From positions 7,374-38,475 of the forward strand of contig RWJK01000876.1 of the NCBI GenBank assembly GCA_004335835.1: 31,102 nucleotides of DNA, read 5' to 3'. The translations under genes and the position numbers were made by a program. The notes below the pieces were generated by a model. That model was not told the DNA's origin. It worked only from the letters and a program-made list of their open reading frames with translations, and did no database searches. The stretch is from Scenedesmus sp. ARA3. Lineage: Eukaryota; Chlorophyta; Chlorophyceae; Sphaeropleales; Scenedesmaceae. This document shows positions 1 to 9,800 of this stretch, piece by piece (within the stretch, counting starts at the first letter, position 1; the number at the start of each line of letters is the position of its first letter).

Positions 1-76
1 GGGGGGCTAGCAGGGCAGGCAGCACCCTGCCTGTCGTGGCTGCCAGTGCTGCTTCTTCAGACCCAAAGAACCTGCC

Positions 77-107
77 ACCTACCCAGGTTCTCTGCGAAGT
101 TCATGAA
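77..107 (-). repeat. Copy of TM9SF exon 2 3' edge plus donor
   Basis: About 31 bases repeat the last 24 or so bases of exon 2 (GAACTTCGCAGAGAACCTGG on the minus strand) and its GTAGGT donor. The copy donor begins at 82 and the real one at 203, a spacing of 121 bases. The similarity stops abruptly on both sides. Confidence 0.85.
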
Positions 108-203
108 AGGAAGCCTTGCAAGCATATATAGCATAGCACCGTGGCACTTCAAGTACATCCAGGTCAGGGCTGATATGGCAGGCAGGGCAGCCTTGGGACC
201 TAC

Positions 204-773
204 CCAGGTTCTCTGCGAAGTTCACTATGCGCTCAGGGCGGCAGTACGGCAGGCTGTAGTAGTCGTACGGCAGCTGTGTCTTGATGGATGACAGCTTGTT
301 GACCTTGAGGAACATGGCATCTGCTCGGCACAGGAGACGCAGATACGGCAATATTGATGTTACGTTGCATACTCCACTCATCAAGGAGTGGAAGCCCCAC
401 TCAGGAGCCAACCAGAGGCTCATAGGGGGAGGAGCAGGGCAGTTGCTCACCTCGCTGCGGCAGGCGTCTGCAGGGAGCGCTAGGTTGGCATGCACAACTA
501 GAGGTGACAGGCTGCAGCCAGATGCGCAGCAGGCTGCAGACAAACACAACAAGCAACTCAGCAAGCCTCCTGCTGGTGCTGTTATGGTGTGTGCTGTAAC
601 CAAGCCCTGTGCTCTCCAGCTGCTGCTAGCAATCTGGCGAAATATGCCAGTGACTCACCTCCTTTCCTGAAGTCCTGCGGAGCCACTCCAGGCAGATAAA
701 AGCCATACGATACGCTTGCTGTACAAATGACGAATAGCAGGGCCACCTGTGCATGCAAGAGTAGCCTTGCCAT
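204..773 (-). CDS. TM9SF / nonaspanin (EMP70 family) protein, N-terminal exons, partial
   Basis: Minus-strand exons at 773-659 and 320-204; the rest lies beyond the left edge. Exon 1 begins MARLLLHAQVALLFV, a clear signal peptide, then FYLPGVAPQDFRKG. Exon 2 reads DAMFLKVNKLSS, then KTQLPYDYYSLPYCRPE and ENLG. These are hallmark motifs of the lumenal N-terminal domain of TM9 superfamily proteins, nine-pass Golgi/endosomal membrane proteins involved in sorting of membrane cargo. The splice joins FRKG to DAMF in phase 1 with donor GTGAGT, and exon 2 ends ENLG before donor GTAGGT, also phase 1. The ATG at 773 is chosen because it directly precedes the hydrophobic signal; an in-frame upstream ATG at 824 would put 17 polar residues before it. 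The transmembrane part is not in the window. Family assignment is from remembered motifs; subfamily is not determined. Confidence 0.9.
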
Positions 774-1321
774 GCTGCTGCTCCTTCTGCTGTTGCTGCT
801 GCTAGCAAAACTGGTTGTTGGCAAAGACCACCAGCTACGAATCAGAGCATGTCAGACTATGAAACGACTTGCACGCAGCGCTATGGAATGTCCTGCAGGA
901 ACAGCCTGCCTTCCCCACTGACGAATGCAGTGTAAACTGCAGCATCAACGGACTCGCATTCAAACTCCTTTCAGGCCGCTGTGCTAAAAGCTTAAATATA
1001 ATTGCTTCGAAAAAGTGATGTCATACGACGCCTTCATTCAGGTTGACAACAGGTAAACTACATTCGCACACAACGCTGTACCCGAGCTTTACGTTAGTTC
1101 AGCTTTCAAGCTCCTGTTGCAGCTATGATCTTGCCAAGATGTTCAACGTACTTTTCAACGTTACTGCTGACTTTGTGTGAGCGCTGATCAAGTCCCGACA
1201 GAGGAACAGTTGCAGCACAACAGCTTTGCTACCCGACTTTCAACTACACGCAGCCACAGCAGCCTGTTCTATCCTAAAGGCCGTGATCTGTTGATACAGC
1301 CGCATCAGCGGCACTGCAAAC
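774..1321. promoter_or_regulatory. Divergent intergenic region between TM9SF and RPN8
   Basis: 548 bases separate the two start codons, so both promoters and 5' UTRs must lie here. An AT-rich stretch (CTTAAATATAATTG, 991-1004) is the only TATA-like sequence, and TGATGTCA at 1016-1023 resembles a bZIP/CRE-type site. Neither is proven, and no transcription start can be assigned. CAG repeats are nearly absent, unlike the flanking introns. Confidence 0.35.
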
Positions 1322-3002
1322 ATGCCTGGGGTGCCAGACAAGGTAGTGCTGCACCCTTTGGTGCTGCTGAGTGTGGTTGATCATTACAACAGAGTAGCAA
1401 AGGACACAAAGAAGCGCGTAATTGGAGTGCTGCTAGGAGAAACATACAAGGGGCAAGTAGATGTCACCAACAGCTTTGCAGGTACGCAACTGGGGCCTCA
1501 TCTGCTGCAGCTCTGCTGCCTGGCTGTACAGTTTGCACACAGAGCACATCAGCAGCACCTGCAGGATTCACCACCTGTTTGCTCTCATCACATGCATTTG
1601 GCCTGCTCAAATGGTACCTGTTGTCCTGCACCATCCACTGCAAATTGGTCCCATGCAGCCTGCTCTTCCTGTTAACCAACCAACATCTCAACTGCACATG
1701 CACTACCTCTGCATCAACACGCAGCCGTTGACTCTGCAGCAGCGCTCGCATGCTCCTCCAAGCCCAGCACTGATTGGCAGCAGTGATATCTGAATCCTGC
1801 TTATCTTCGTGAACCCAAAAAACATGTTACTGATACTTTACATTACAATTGTATCTGTCCCTGCAGTGCCCTTTGAGGAGGATGACAAGGACCCCTCCAT
1901 CTGGTTCCTGGACCACAGCTACCTGGAGATCATGTTCCGCATGTTCAAGAAGGTCAACGGTGAGGCCCAGCAGCAGCAACGCGTAGCATCAGCGGCAGCG
2001 GTGTGGCGTTGGTTGCCTCGGCAGCAGAGATTGGTCTGCATGTCCACATGTTCAAGAAGGTCAACGGTGAGATGCAGCAGCAGCGGTGTGGCGTTGGTTG
2101 CCTCAGCGGCAGCAACCTGGCAGTGTTTACAGCAGCAGCTGCGCCAGCTCCTCCAGCTGGCAAGTCGACGCAGAACAGCTGCCCGCAGGGTCAGCAGCAG
2201 GAGCAGTCGTGCTGGAAACCATCTGCAACATCTGCTGCAGCTACTGCTTCAACCAGTGCATGATACACATCCATGACATATGATACTGCGCAAGTTTGCA
2301 CACGCATGCAGTGTTACGTCTTACACAAAACCATGCGTGTTGCTGCAGCGCGCGAGCACGTGATCGGCTGGTACAGCACGGGCCCGCGGCTGCGCGAGGC
2401 TGACCTGAGCATGCATGCGCTCATGGCCAACTACTGCAGCAATCCCGTGCTGGTCATCTGCGAGGTGGAGGTGAGCAGCACTGATGATCAGCAGCAGCAG
2501 CAGGATTCGCAGGATCAACGGCAGCAGGATTAGCAGGATCAGCGGCAGCTAGATAAGCAGGATCAGCGGCAGCGTGCTGTGTGGCAGCAGCAACCCCTGG
2601 TGCTGGTAATCTGCGAGATGGAAGTGAGCAGCACTGATGATCAGCAGCAGCAGCGGTGGCAGCAGGACTAGCAGTAGGGGAGCAGCAGCAGCAGCAGCAG
2701 GTGTGGCAGCAGCAATCCCGTGCTGGTCATCTGCGGGGTGGAAGTGAGCAGCACTGATAATCAGCAGCAGCAGCGGCGGCAGCAGGAGCAGCAGTAGGGG
2801 AGCAGCAGCAGCAGCAGCAGCAAGTGTGGCAGCAGCAACCCCGTGCTGGTGATCTGTGAGGCGGAGGTGAGGCGCACTGATGATCAGCAGCAGCAGCAGA
2901 AGCTGCAGCGGTCATGGCAGCAGCGGCTTAGGCATGGCAGCAGTCGCCCTATGCTGGTTATCTGCAATGTGGAGAGGAGATGTGGCAGCATCGGCACCAG
3001 CA

Positions 3003-3043
<41 letters not shown>

Positions 3044-3134
3044 GTCAGCAAAGTGCGATGGCCTGACAGTGCGTAGACCATGAGTAGCTGCATTGGGCTG
3101 TGTTGAGCTGTATTGAGTCTAGCTGTGCTGCTGT

Positions 3135-3177
<43 letters not shown>

Positions 3178-4846
3178 GTGCCTGCAGCCCAAGGAGGTGG
3201 GCCTGCCATTCACAGCCTACACGGCCATTGATGAAGTGAGGGAGGTGAGCTGATGCTGCAGGCTCTGGGTGGCTGTGTGTGATGCTGTGAGTAGTATGGC
3301 CGAATTGGGCGAGTCACACAGCAAGAAGTGGAGGTGGTTGTGAGCCTGCTTTGCCACTGTACATGTGCATGCGCTTGTGGCATGGCATGTGTGTGGAAGC
3401 GCTGCAGCCCGCAGCCACACACTCGCTCACATGCGTGCATAGCACAGAAGTATCCAGTCTGTAATGGTGCATGTGCTTGTGTCCGGGACAACCATGACAA
3501 TGTTGGCTGACTGCCGCATCATGTGCTGCTGCTGGCACCCCCTGCAGCATGGCACTGAGAAGAGCCGGCAGATCTGCAGCATGCCACACGCGTGGCTTGA
3601 TGTGTTGATTGTGCGCTGACGCTGCATCATCCTCATCTGCTGCTGCTGCTGCTGCTTCTGTGCCTTGCAGGACGGCACTGAGAAGAGCCGGCAGATCTTC
3701 ATCACCATCCCCACAGAAGTGGGGCAGACAGAGGCAGAGGAGATCGGTGAGCAGCGGGCGAAAAAAGTACAAAACAAGTCATGAGTAATCACCAATAAAC
3801 CTGGGGTGCCACAACAGCAGGGCAAAGGCGGGGTGGGAGGGAGCATCTGTTGGTGGCCAAGCAGAGCGAGCTGGCTCACCAGCTGCTGCAGGGTGTGGGC
3901 AGTTAAGCCTACAAGTGCTGATTGCTTTTCACTCTGGCACTGTGCACAACAGCGTTCATCCTGGCCTGGTTCGTACCAGCAGCTGCCCTCTCAGCAACTT
4001 TTGTGGCTGCCACCTGGCATCATGTCCTCTGAACCGCACACTGGTTGCATTTGCACTGGCCTCACTGCTGCGTTCTTCGTGCTGCTCTCGCTTTCGAAAT
4101 CCTGATCATAACAATCAAAAGGCGTGGAGCACCTGCTGCGCAACGTGAAGGACGCCACCATCAGCACGCTGGCCAGCGACGTGTCTGCCAAGCTGCAGGC
4201 GCTCAAGGGCCTGAAGGGCAGGCTGGGCGACGTGCAGGAGTACCTGGGGGCGGTGCTGGAGGGCCGGCTGCCCGTGAACAACGACATCATGACTTACCTG
4301 CAGGTGTGTTTGAGCTGTCTTTGAGCTGTTTTTGAACTTGTTTGCAAGAGTGTGTGGGCGAGAGAGGCAGTGTACCTGGAAATTGTGCTGAGGGGGCGGC
4401 TTCCAGTCCATGACCTACCTGCACTTGTATGTGAATGTCACATGATTGGTTGTAAAGTGAGAAAGTGAAAGGGTACCTGGGGGTGCTGCTGGTGGGGCGG
4501 TTGCCCTTGAACACCGATATCTTGACTTACCTGCAGGTGTGTGGATGATAGCTTGATGTGTTGATGTGTGAGTTGAGCGGGTGTGTGAGAGGGGGTAGCT
4601 TGGGGTGGTGCTGGAGGGGGGCTGCCTGTGAACGACGACATCATGACTGTGCAGTGACCTACCTGCAGGTGTGCTTGAAGTGTTTCTGTGAGGGTGCAGC
4701 AGTTCGATGCAGAGGCTGCTGCCCTGCAAACAGTATCATTCACCCGTGCGAACTCACGTGCTTTTTTGTCTCTTGTGTCATGGCCTGCAGGACATCTTCA
4801 ACCTGCTGCCCAACACGAACGTGGAGGCGCTGTCACTGACATGATG

Positions 4847-4879
<33 letters not shown>

Positions 4880-4954
4880 GTTTGCAACACTGCTCAGGAC
4901 ATCTTCAACCTGCTGCCCAACATGAGCGTGGAGGCGCTGTCCACCAACATCATG

Positions 4955-4991
<37 letters not shown>

Positions 4992-6016
4992 AACATGCTG
5001 CTGCTGCTGCCGCCGCCTTTCATAACCCTGCGCAGGACATCTTCAACCTGCTGCCCAACATGAACGTGGAGGCGCTGTCCACCAGCCTTGCCGTGAAGGG
5101 CAACGACATGATGGCCGCCATCTACCTGGCCAGCCTCATCCGCTCCACGCTGGCGCTGCACAAGCTCATAGACAACAAGGAGGCGCGCATGTGGGCGGTG
5201 AGTTTGTGTTGATGGATATTCTGCGGTTACATTGTGGCTGGGGTGATGGTGAGCTTGGAACATGAGCACGCTGGCGCACAAGCTCATAGGCAAGAAGGAG
5301 GCGCGCACGTGGGCGGTGCGTGTTAGTTGATGGATATGTTGCGGGTACACTGTGACTGGGTTGATGATGAGCTTAATTGTGAGCACGCTGGGGCTGCACA
5401 AGCTCATAGACAACAAGGAGGCGTGCATGTGCGCGGTGAGTATTATTCAAAGAATATTGTGCGAGTACACTGCGATTAGGTTGATGATGAGCTTGGAGCA
5501 CGAGCACGCTGGGGCTGCACAAGCTCCATAGACAACAAGGCGGCGCGCATATGGGTGGTGCGTGGGGGTGGATACGGAACTTTAGTTTGTTGTTTGTGGA
5601 GTGTGAATGATGAGGGAGGCAGGCTGTGCTGCCTGCCCAGTGCTGGCCGGCCCTTTGCTCTTGGCATGCCTGGTTGATGTTGCGCCGCCTTGGCATCAGA
5701 CATTGAAAAGTTGCACCGTCAGAAACACACAGCGCCAGCAAAACCACACCACACACCCAAACCTCAACAACACCAGCATCAGCCAGAGAAGAGGGGCGGG
5801 CGGGCGGGTAAATCAACTGACTGCTGCTGCCACTGCTGCTGCTGCTGTTGCTTGCAGGAGAAGGAGCGTGCTGACAAGGCCAAGGCTGCTGCTGACAAGG
5901 CAGCAAAGGCAGAGAAGGACAAAGCAGCAGACGGCAAGGAGGGGGCAGCAGCAGACAAGGACCAGGATAAGCAGGCAGACGGCGCGGCAAAGCCGACATC
6001 AAACGGCAACGCATGA
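1322..6016 (+). CDS. RPN8: 26S proteasome regulatory lid subunit RPN8 (PSMD7), MPN domain
   Basis: Eight exons: 1322-1481, 1867-1959, 2349-2470, 3188-3244, 3671-3746, 4122-4303, 5036-5197, 5858-6016; 1011 coding bases, 336 aa, stop TGA. The protein is the non-catalytic MPN subunit that pairs with RPN11 in the proteasome lid. Diagnostic motifs in order: [19 protein letters not shown] (residues about 11-29), [88 protein letters not shown] and [15 protein letters not shown]. The metal-binding JAMM signature is absent, as usual for RPN8. The last exon is a Lys/Ala/Asp/Glu-rich KEKE-like tail, also typical. Exon choice at duplicated edges follows frame and family: the copy attached to the rest of the exon is kept. 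Introns are GT-AG; intron 5 has an A-rich acceptor. Confidence 0.95.
2590..2980 (+). repeat. Four copies of RPN8 exon 3 3' edge in intron 3
   Basis: The end of exon 3 (coding [10 protein letters not shown], donor GTGAGC at 2471) is repeated with donors at 2624 (GTGAGC), 2744 (GTGAGC) and 2867 (GTGAGG). A fourth copy near 2950-2975 has lost the GT. Spacings are 153, 120 and 123 bases. Each copy is followed by an ACTGATGATCAGCAGCAG-like tail shared with the real intron start, so whole exon-intron units were duplicated in tandem. CAG-rich sequence fills the rest. Confidence 0.9.
3007..3176 (+). repeat. Facing (CAG)12 and (CTG)13 tracts in RPN8 intron 3
   Basis: (CAG)12 occupies 3007-3042 and (CTG)13 occupies 3138-3176, separated by 95 bases. 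The two are reverse complements and could pair in the pre-mRNA. The CTG tract ends 11 bases before the exon 4 boundary. Confidence 0.9.
3535..3590 (+). repeat. Copy of RPN8 exon 5 5' edge in intron 4
   Basis: A CCCTGCAG acceptor-like site at 3540-3547 is followed by GGCACTGAGAAGAGCCGGCA, the same 20 bases found near the start of exon 5. The copy boundary is at 3548 and the real exon begins at 3671, a spacing of 123 bases. The copy diverges after GCAGATCT. Confidence 0.85.
4368..4670 (+). repeat. Three copies of RPN8 exon 6 3' edge in intron 6
   Basis: The exon 6 end ([21 protein letters not shown] region, donor GTGTGT at 4304) recurs at about 4368-4425 (degenerate, CTGCACTTGT in place of the donor), 4473-4536 (donor at 4537) and 4593-4668 (donor at 4669). 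Donor spacings are about 121, 112 and 132 bases. The copies carry substitutions and small indels, so they are intronic relics, not used exons. Confidence 0.85.
4784..4965 (+). repeat. Two copies of RPN8 exon 7 5' edge in intron 6
   Basis: Acceptor plus GACATCTTCAACCTGCTGCC occurs at 4791 and 4898 before the real exon start at 5036 (spacings 107 and 138). Copies diverge after the GCGCTGTC block, where the real exon continues coding [10 protein letters not shown]. Each copy is followed by a CTG tract. If either copy were spliced in, frame and domain would break soon after. Confidence 0.9.
5198..5565 (+). repeat. Tandem 118-122 base repeat spanning RPN8 exon 7 end and intron 7
   Basis: The last part of exon 7 (coding [18 protein letters not shown]) and its donor recur with donors at 5198, 5316, 5436 and 5558, so the period is 118, 120 and 122. 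Similarity runs through the intron part too (TTGATGGATAT, GGTTGATGATGAGCTT), so this is a true four-unit tandem array. All four units keep GT at the donor position (GTGAGT or GTGCGT/GTGAG). Confidence 0.92.
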
Positions 6017-6056
6017 GCAGTAGCAAATGAGCTGTAGCTGTTCGTGTTCCGGAATG

Positions 6057-6076
6057 CAGCTGGGGACCCCCAGCTG
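6057..6076 (+). other. Perfect 9-bp inverted repeat in RPN8 3' flank
   Basis: CAGCTGGGG at 6057-6065 is matched by CCCCAGCTG at 6068-6076, with 2 bases between. It lies 41 bases after the RPN8 stop, so an RNA hairpin in the 3' UTR is possible. No function is shown. Confidence 0.6.
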
Positions 6077-6855
6077 TGGTGGCCTGCCTTGCTGCAGCTG
6101 GGTGTGTGTGGCAGCAGTTGGGGCGGTTTGGTGTGGCTGCTTGTGGCCAGTATGAGGCAACTGGCATATGTGTGCTTGAGTTTCGGACCTTTTGAATCAC
6201 GTTGGCTGCATCAATAGGCAGGAGTGCGCAGCTGCCTTGGTTGACTGAGGATGGCACGTGGGCTGAGCAACAGCAGCAGCACTGATGAAGTGACAGCAGC
6301 AGCACTACGTGCTCGCCTGTTTCGTCAGCATATGTTTTTTTAAATGGGGCGCAGTTATACCTATAACACGGATCACTTGATCTCGCTGTGCTGCCTGGTG
6401 GATCGTCTCTGTTACCCGCACGAACCCCACGTGAAACTGGCTTCGACCTTACAAGGCGCGACGTCGGCTGATCCGTATGACAAACAGCACATTGACTGGT
6501 TAGTCGAACTCCCGCCTTCTTGGTCTGTTTCGTCTTGCCAGTGGTGCTGCCAGCTGTTTGGCCCCGTGCAATATGCAGCTTCAGCAGCGCTGTGCCGGTC
6601 CACAGGGCCTTACTGCAGGTGTGAAATTAACTACTTAAAAGCTAATATGCAAGCCAACATCACAAAACGCTTCACCCTCTGCAGCACAGCAGTAGTGCCA
6701 GGGTTGTTTGTGATCAGGCGGTTCCGCTCTCTGGACACGTATAGCAGACTGCTGACGCCGATAACATGCTATAAACTGCAGGCCGGCAGCGCGTGCGGGG
6801 AGCCTTCCGCCCTGCTATGGACAGGCAGCAGGTGGGTGGGGCAACCTGCAGCAGC
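6077..6855. other. Intergenic region RPN8 to ARGJ
   Basis: About 780 bases hold the RPN8 3' end and the ARGJ promoter and 5' UTR. I found no TGTAA polyadenylation motif of the chlorophyte type just after RPN8. From about 6340 to 6540 the DNA is free of CAG repeats. A 260-codon open frame starts at 6344 but overlaps ARGJ exons in another frame and I do not support it as a gene. Confidence 0.5.
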
Positions 6856-9800
6856 ATGCTGTCATGTTTCTTCAACAGCAGTCCTGCAGCTCTATGCAGC
6901 CAGCAGCAAGTGCCCTCAACGTTATTGCAGCAGTAAGGTGCAGAACGTGTCACTGAGTGGTTCTGCTCCACAGCAACAACATCACCTGCAAGGCATGCAC
7001 TCAAGGTGTCACTCTTGCGCAGTCCCTCAAGCCACCCTGCGTGTGCTGCTGTGCAGACTGTGCGTGTGCAGGCCAATGTGTCAACTGGTGCTGAGTCATT
7101 CCAGATCCCTGCAGCACCAGACCTGATCCCGGACGGTGCATGGAAGAAGGTGGAGGGTGGCGTGTGTGCTGCAAAGGGATTCAAGGCAACAGGTGTGTGC
7201 GCAACCTTGCACACACCCATAGACAAGCTGCAGCTGTGATCAGTAAAGTGTGTTGGAGGCTGCTGTATTGTTGAACGAAGGCAGCAGCTGCACAGATAGC
7301 AACAGCAGGTACATAACCGCACCAGGCACACCTGCTGTGCCACCAGCAGGTGTTCTGTGTCTTGCTGCAAGCTGTCTGCAGCGCAGTCATTGGGCTGCAG
7401 CCTACACCACACGGCTGGCAGGCTGAAGGCATACCTGGTATAATAACAAAGATGTGCTGCAACACCCCTGCATACTCCTGCAAGCCAACAGATATGCCTT
7501 ACGTATCATGTAACACATCTCCCTGTTGTGTTGTGGTTGTTCTGCAGGCGTGTACGCATCGCTGCGTGCTGCAGGCAAGAAGGCTGACCTGTCGCTGATC
7601 GTGGCAGATGAGCCTGCAGTGGCTGGCGGCTGCTTCACAAAGAATGTGATGTGTGCTGCGCCCGTGCTGTACTGCAAGGATGTGCTGGCACGCAAGAAGA
7701 AGGTCAAGGCGGTACGTGTGGCTGTGGCTGTGCCTGGATGTATGGATGTTTTGCAACCATGGAGGGGATGTCCCTGCACACCTGGGTAATCAGTAGCCCT
7801 GTGTTGTGTTGCAAGCAACCGTTCACTGACATGATATGACGAGGGGGTGAGCATGTCTATAACCTAGCACAGTGGCGTGTACGGCGCTGCACTGCTCTGA
7901 AACACCAGCAGTTGCCTTCAGCAGTCAAGGCAGCATGCAAAGTGGGCACTCAGCACGACAGTTGGCCGGGCGTTGCTTCAACTGTTCGTCTGCTGCCCGG
8001 TGGTAAACAAGGATTGCCGTCAGCGTTTACACAAGTCATGCCTAAGGCCAGCCCGAGGGCATTGACATATCAATTCGTGTTGCCTCGTCCATGCTGCAGG
8101 TGCTGACTAACGCGGGCCAGGCCAATGCAGCCACAGGCGACCAGGGGTACGAGGATGCTGTCAACTGCGCCACCATCACCGCTGCATCGCTGGGCGTGAC
8201 GCCTGACGACGTGCTGCTCATGAGCACAGGCAAGCGTCTGCTGCTGTTTTCACACCTGCTGCTTGTCTTGATGTTATCCACAGCGAGCTACAGCAATATC
8301 TACGCATATGTTGAGTGCGGGCAGCAGGTGTTGACCTGCCATCCTGTGATGCGGCTCCCCAAGTTTGTCCATCAAGTTTTGTTACATACACCTGACGATA
8401 CAGTCTGGCACATTTTCACATGTGTGGGCGCTGCATGAGGATGGATGCCCAGACCAGGGATATCGTCCCTACAACTTACATATCTGATTCTGGCAACCTG
8501 ATTCTCTGCACTAATGTTTGCAGGTGTGATTGGCCGCCGCATGAAGATGGACGCCTACATCAAGGCCATCCCAGAGCTGCCTAAGAGCCTGGGGTCTGGC
8601 GCTGATGATGCACACAGGGCGGCAGTTGCCATCACCACCACCGACCTGGTCAGCAAGGAGGCGGCACTGCAGGTGTGGCTGCGTGACAAACACACATCAT
8701 GAGAGCATGAGTAAAAGGAACAGCAGTGTTGTGCACAGACTTACTTCTGACAGCATATTGCAGGGTGATATCCAGCGGCAAGCTTTTCCACACAACTGAC
8801 AGTGTGCACAAGCAGTAGCCTGCCTGGGACTTGTGTTGCTGCTGGCAGAAGGTGTGCGTGCGAAGCCAACCCATCAGGCAATAGCGGAAACTGTGCTCGC
8901 CGTTGTGTTGTGCGGCGCAGGTCACCATCGGAGGCGTGCCGGTGCACATTGGCGGCATGTGCAAGGGCAGCGGCATGATCCACCCCAACATGGCCACCAT
9001 GCTTGGGGTTGTCACCTGCGACGCTGACGTGGAGCCCGAGGTGTGGCGCGGCATGCTGCGGCGCGCCTGCGATGCCAGCTTCAACGCGGTGGGTGGTGAA
9101 GGTTTGCGCTGAAGATTGCAAGCAATAGTGTGGGTATACATCCAACCTACCATTACAAGCTGCACGCTTTCTAGGCAAGGGTGTTGCAAGCTGTGGACAA
9201 ACAGGGTGCTGCGGCAAGAGCATGCTCGCTATCACCCTTTTATGCACCTGTGCTGTATGCAGATCACCGTCGACGGAGACACCTCCACCAATGACACCGT
9301 CATCGGACTGGCCAGCGGCGAGGTTTGAAATGACAGACCGACACAATAATGCTGCAACTTCTGCTTTGTTTACCGTGCAGATCACCGTTGACGGCGACAC
9401 CTCCACCAACGACACCGTGATCGGCCTGGCCAGCGGCAAGTCGGGCGCCCCCCTCATCAGCGACGCAGGCAGCGCAGATGGCAAGACGCTGGAGGCAGCA
9501 CTCACCGCGCTGCTGCAGGTGGGCCGGGCGTCACATGACACTCTTGCAATGCAGTAAAGCCGGGCGTCACATGACACTCTTGCAATGCAGTAAAGCCGGG
9601 CATCACATGACACTCTTGCAATGCAGTAAAGCCGGGCGTCACATGACACTCTTGCAATGCAGTAAAGCCGGGCATCACATGACACTCTTGCAATGCAGTA
9701 AAGCCGGGCGTCACATGACACTCTTGCAATGCAGTAAAGCTGCTGCTGGAGCGGGGCCTGCGCACATGCACCGGTGTATGGGTTGCTGTTGCTATTTGCC

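Noticed and set aside
5373..6305. A 310-codon minus-strand frame over RPN8 exon 8
   Set aside because: Antisense to the RPN8 tail exon, no recognisable domain, low complexity.
6344..7126. A 260-codon plus-strand open frame upstream of ARGJ
   Set aside because: It overlaps ARGJ exons 1 and 2 in another frame, has no recognisable domain and an odd Cys/Ser-rich composition.
9531..9740. CRISPR array
   Set aside because: The 36-base units abut without spacers and lie in a eukaryotic intron.
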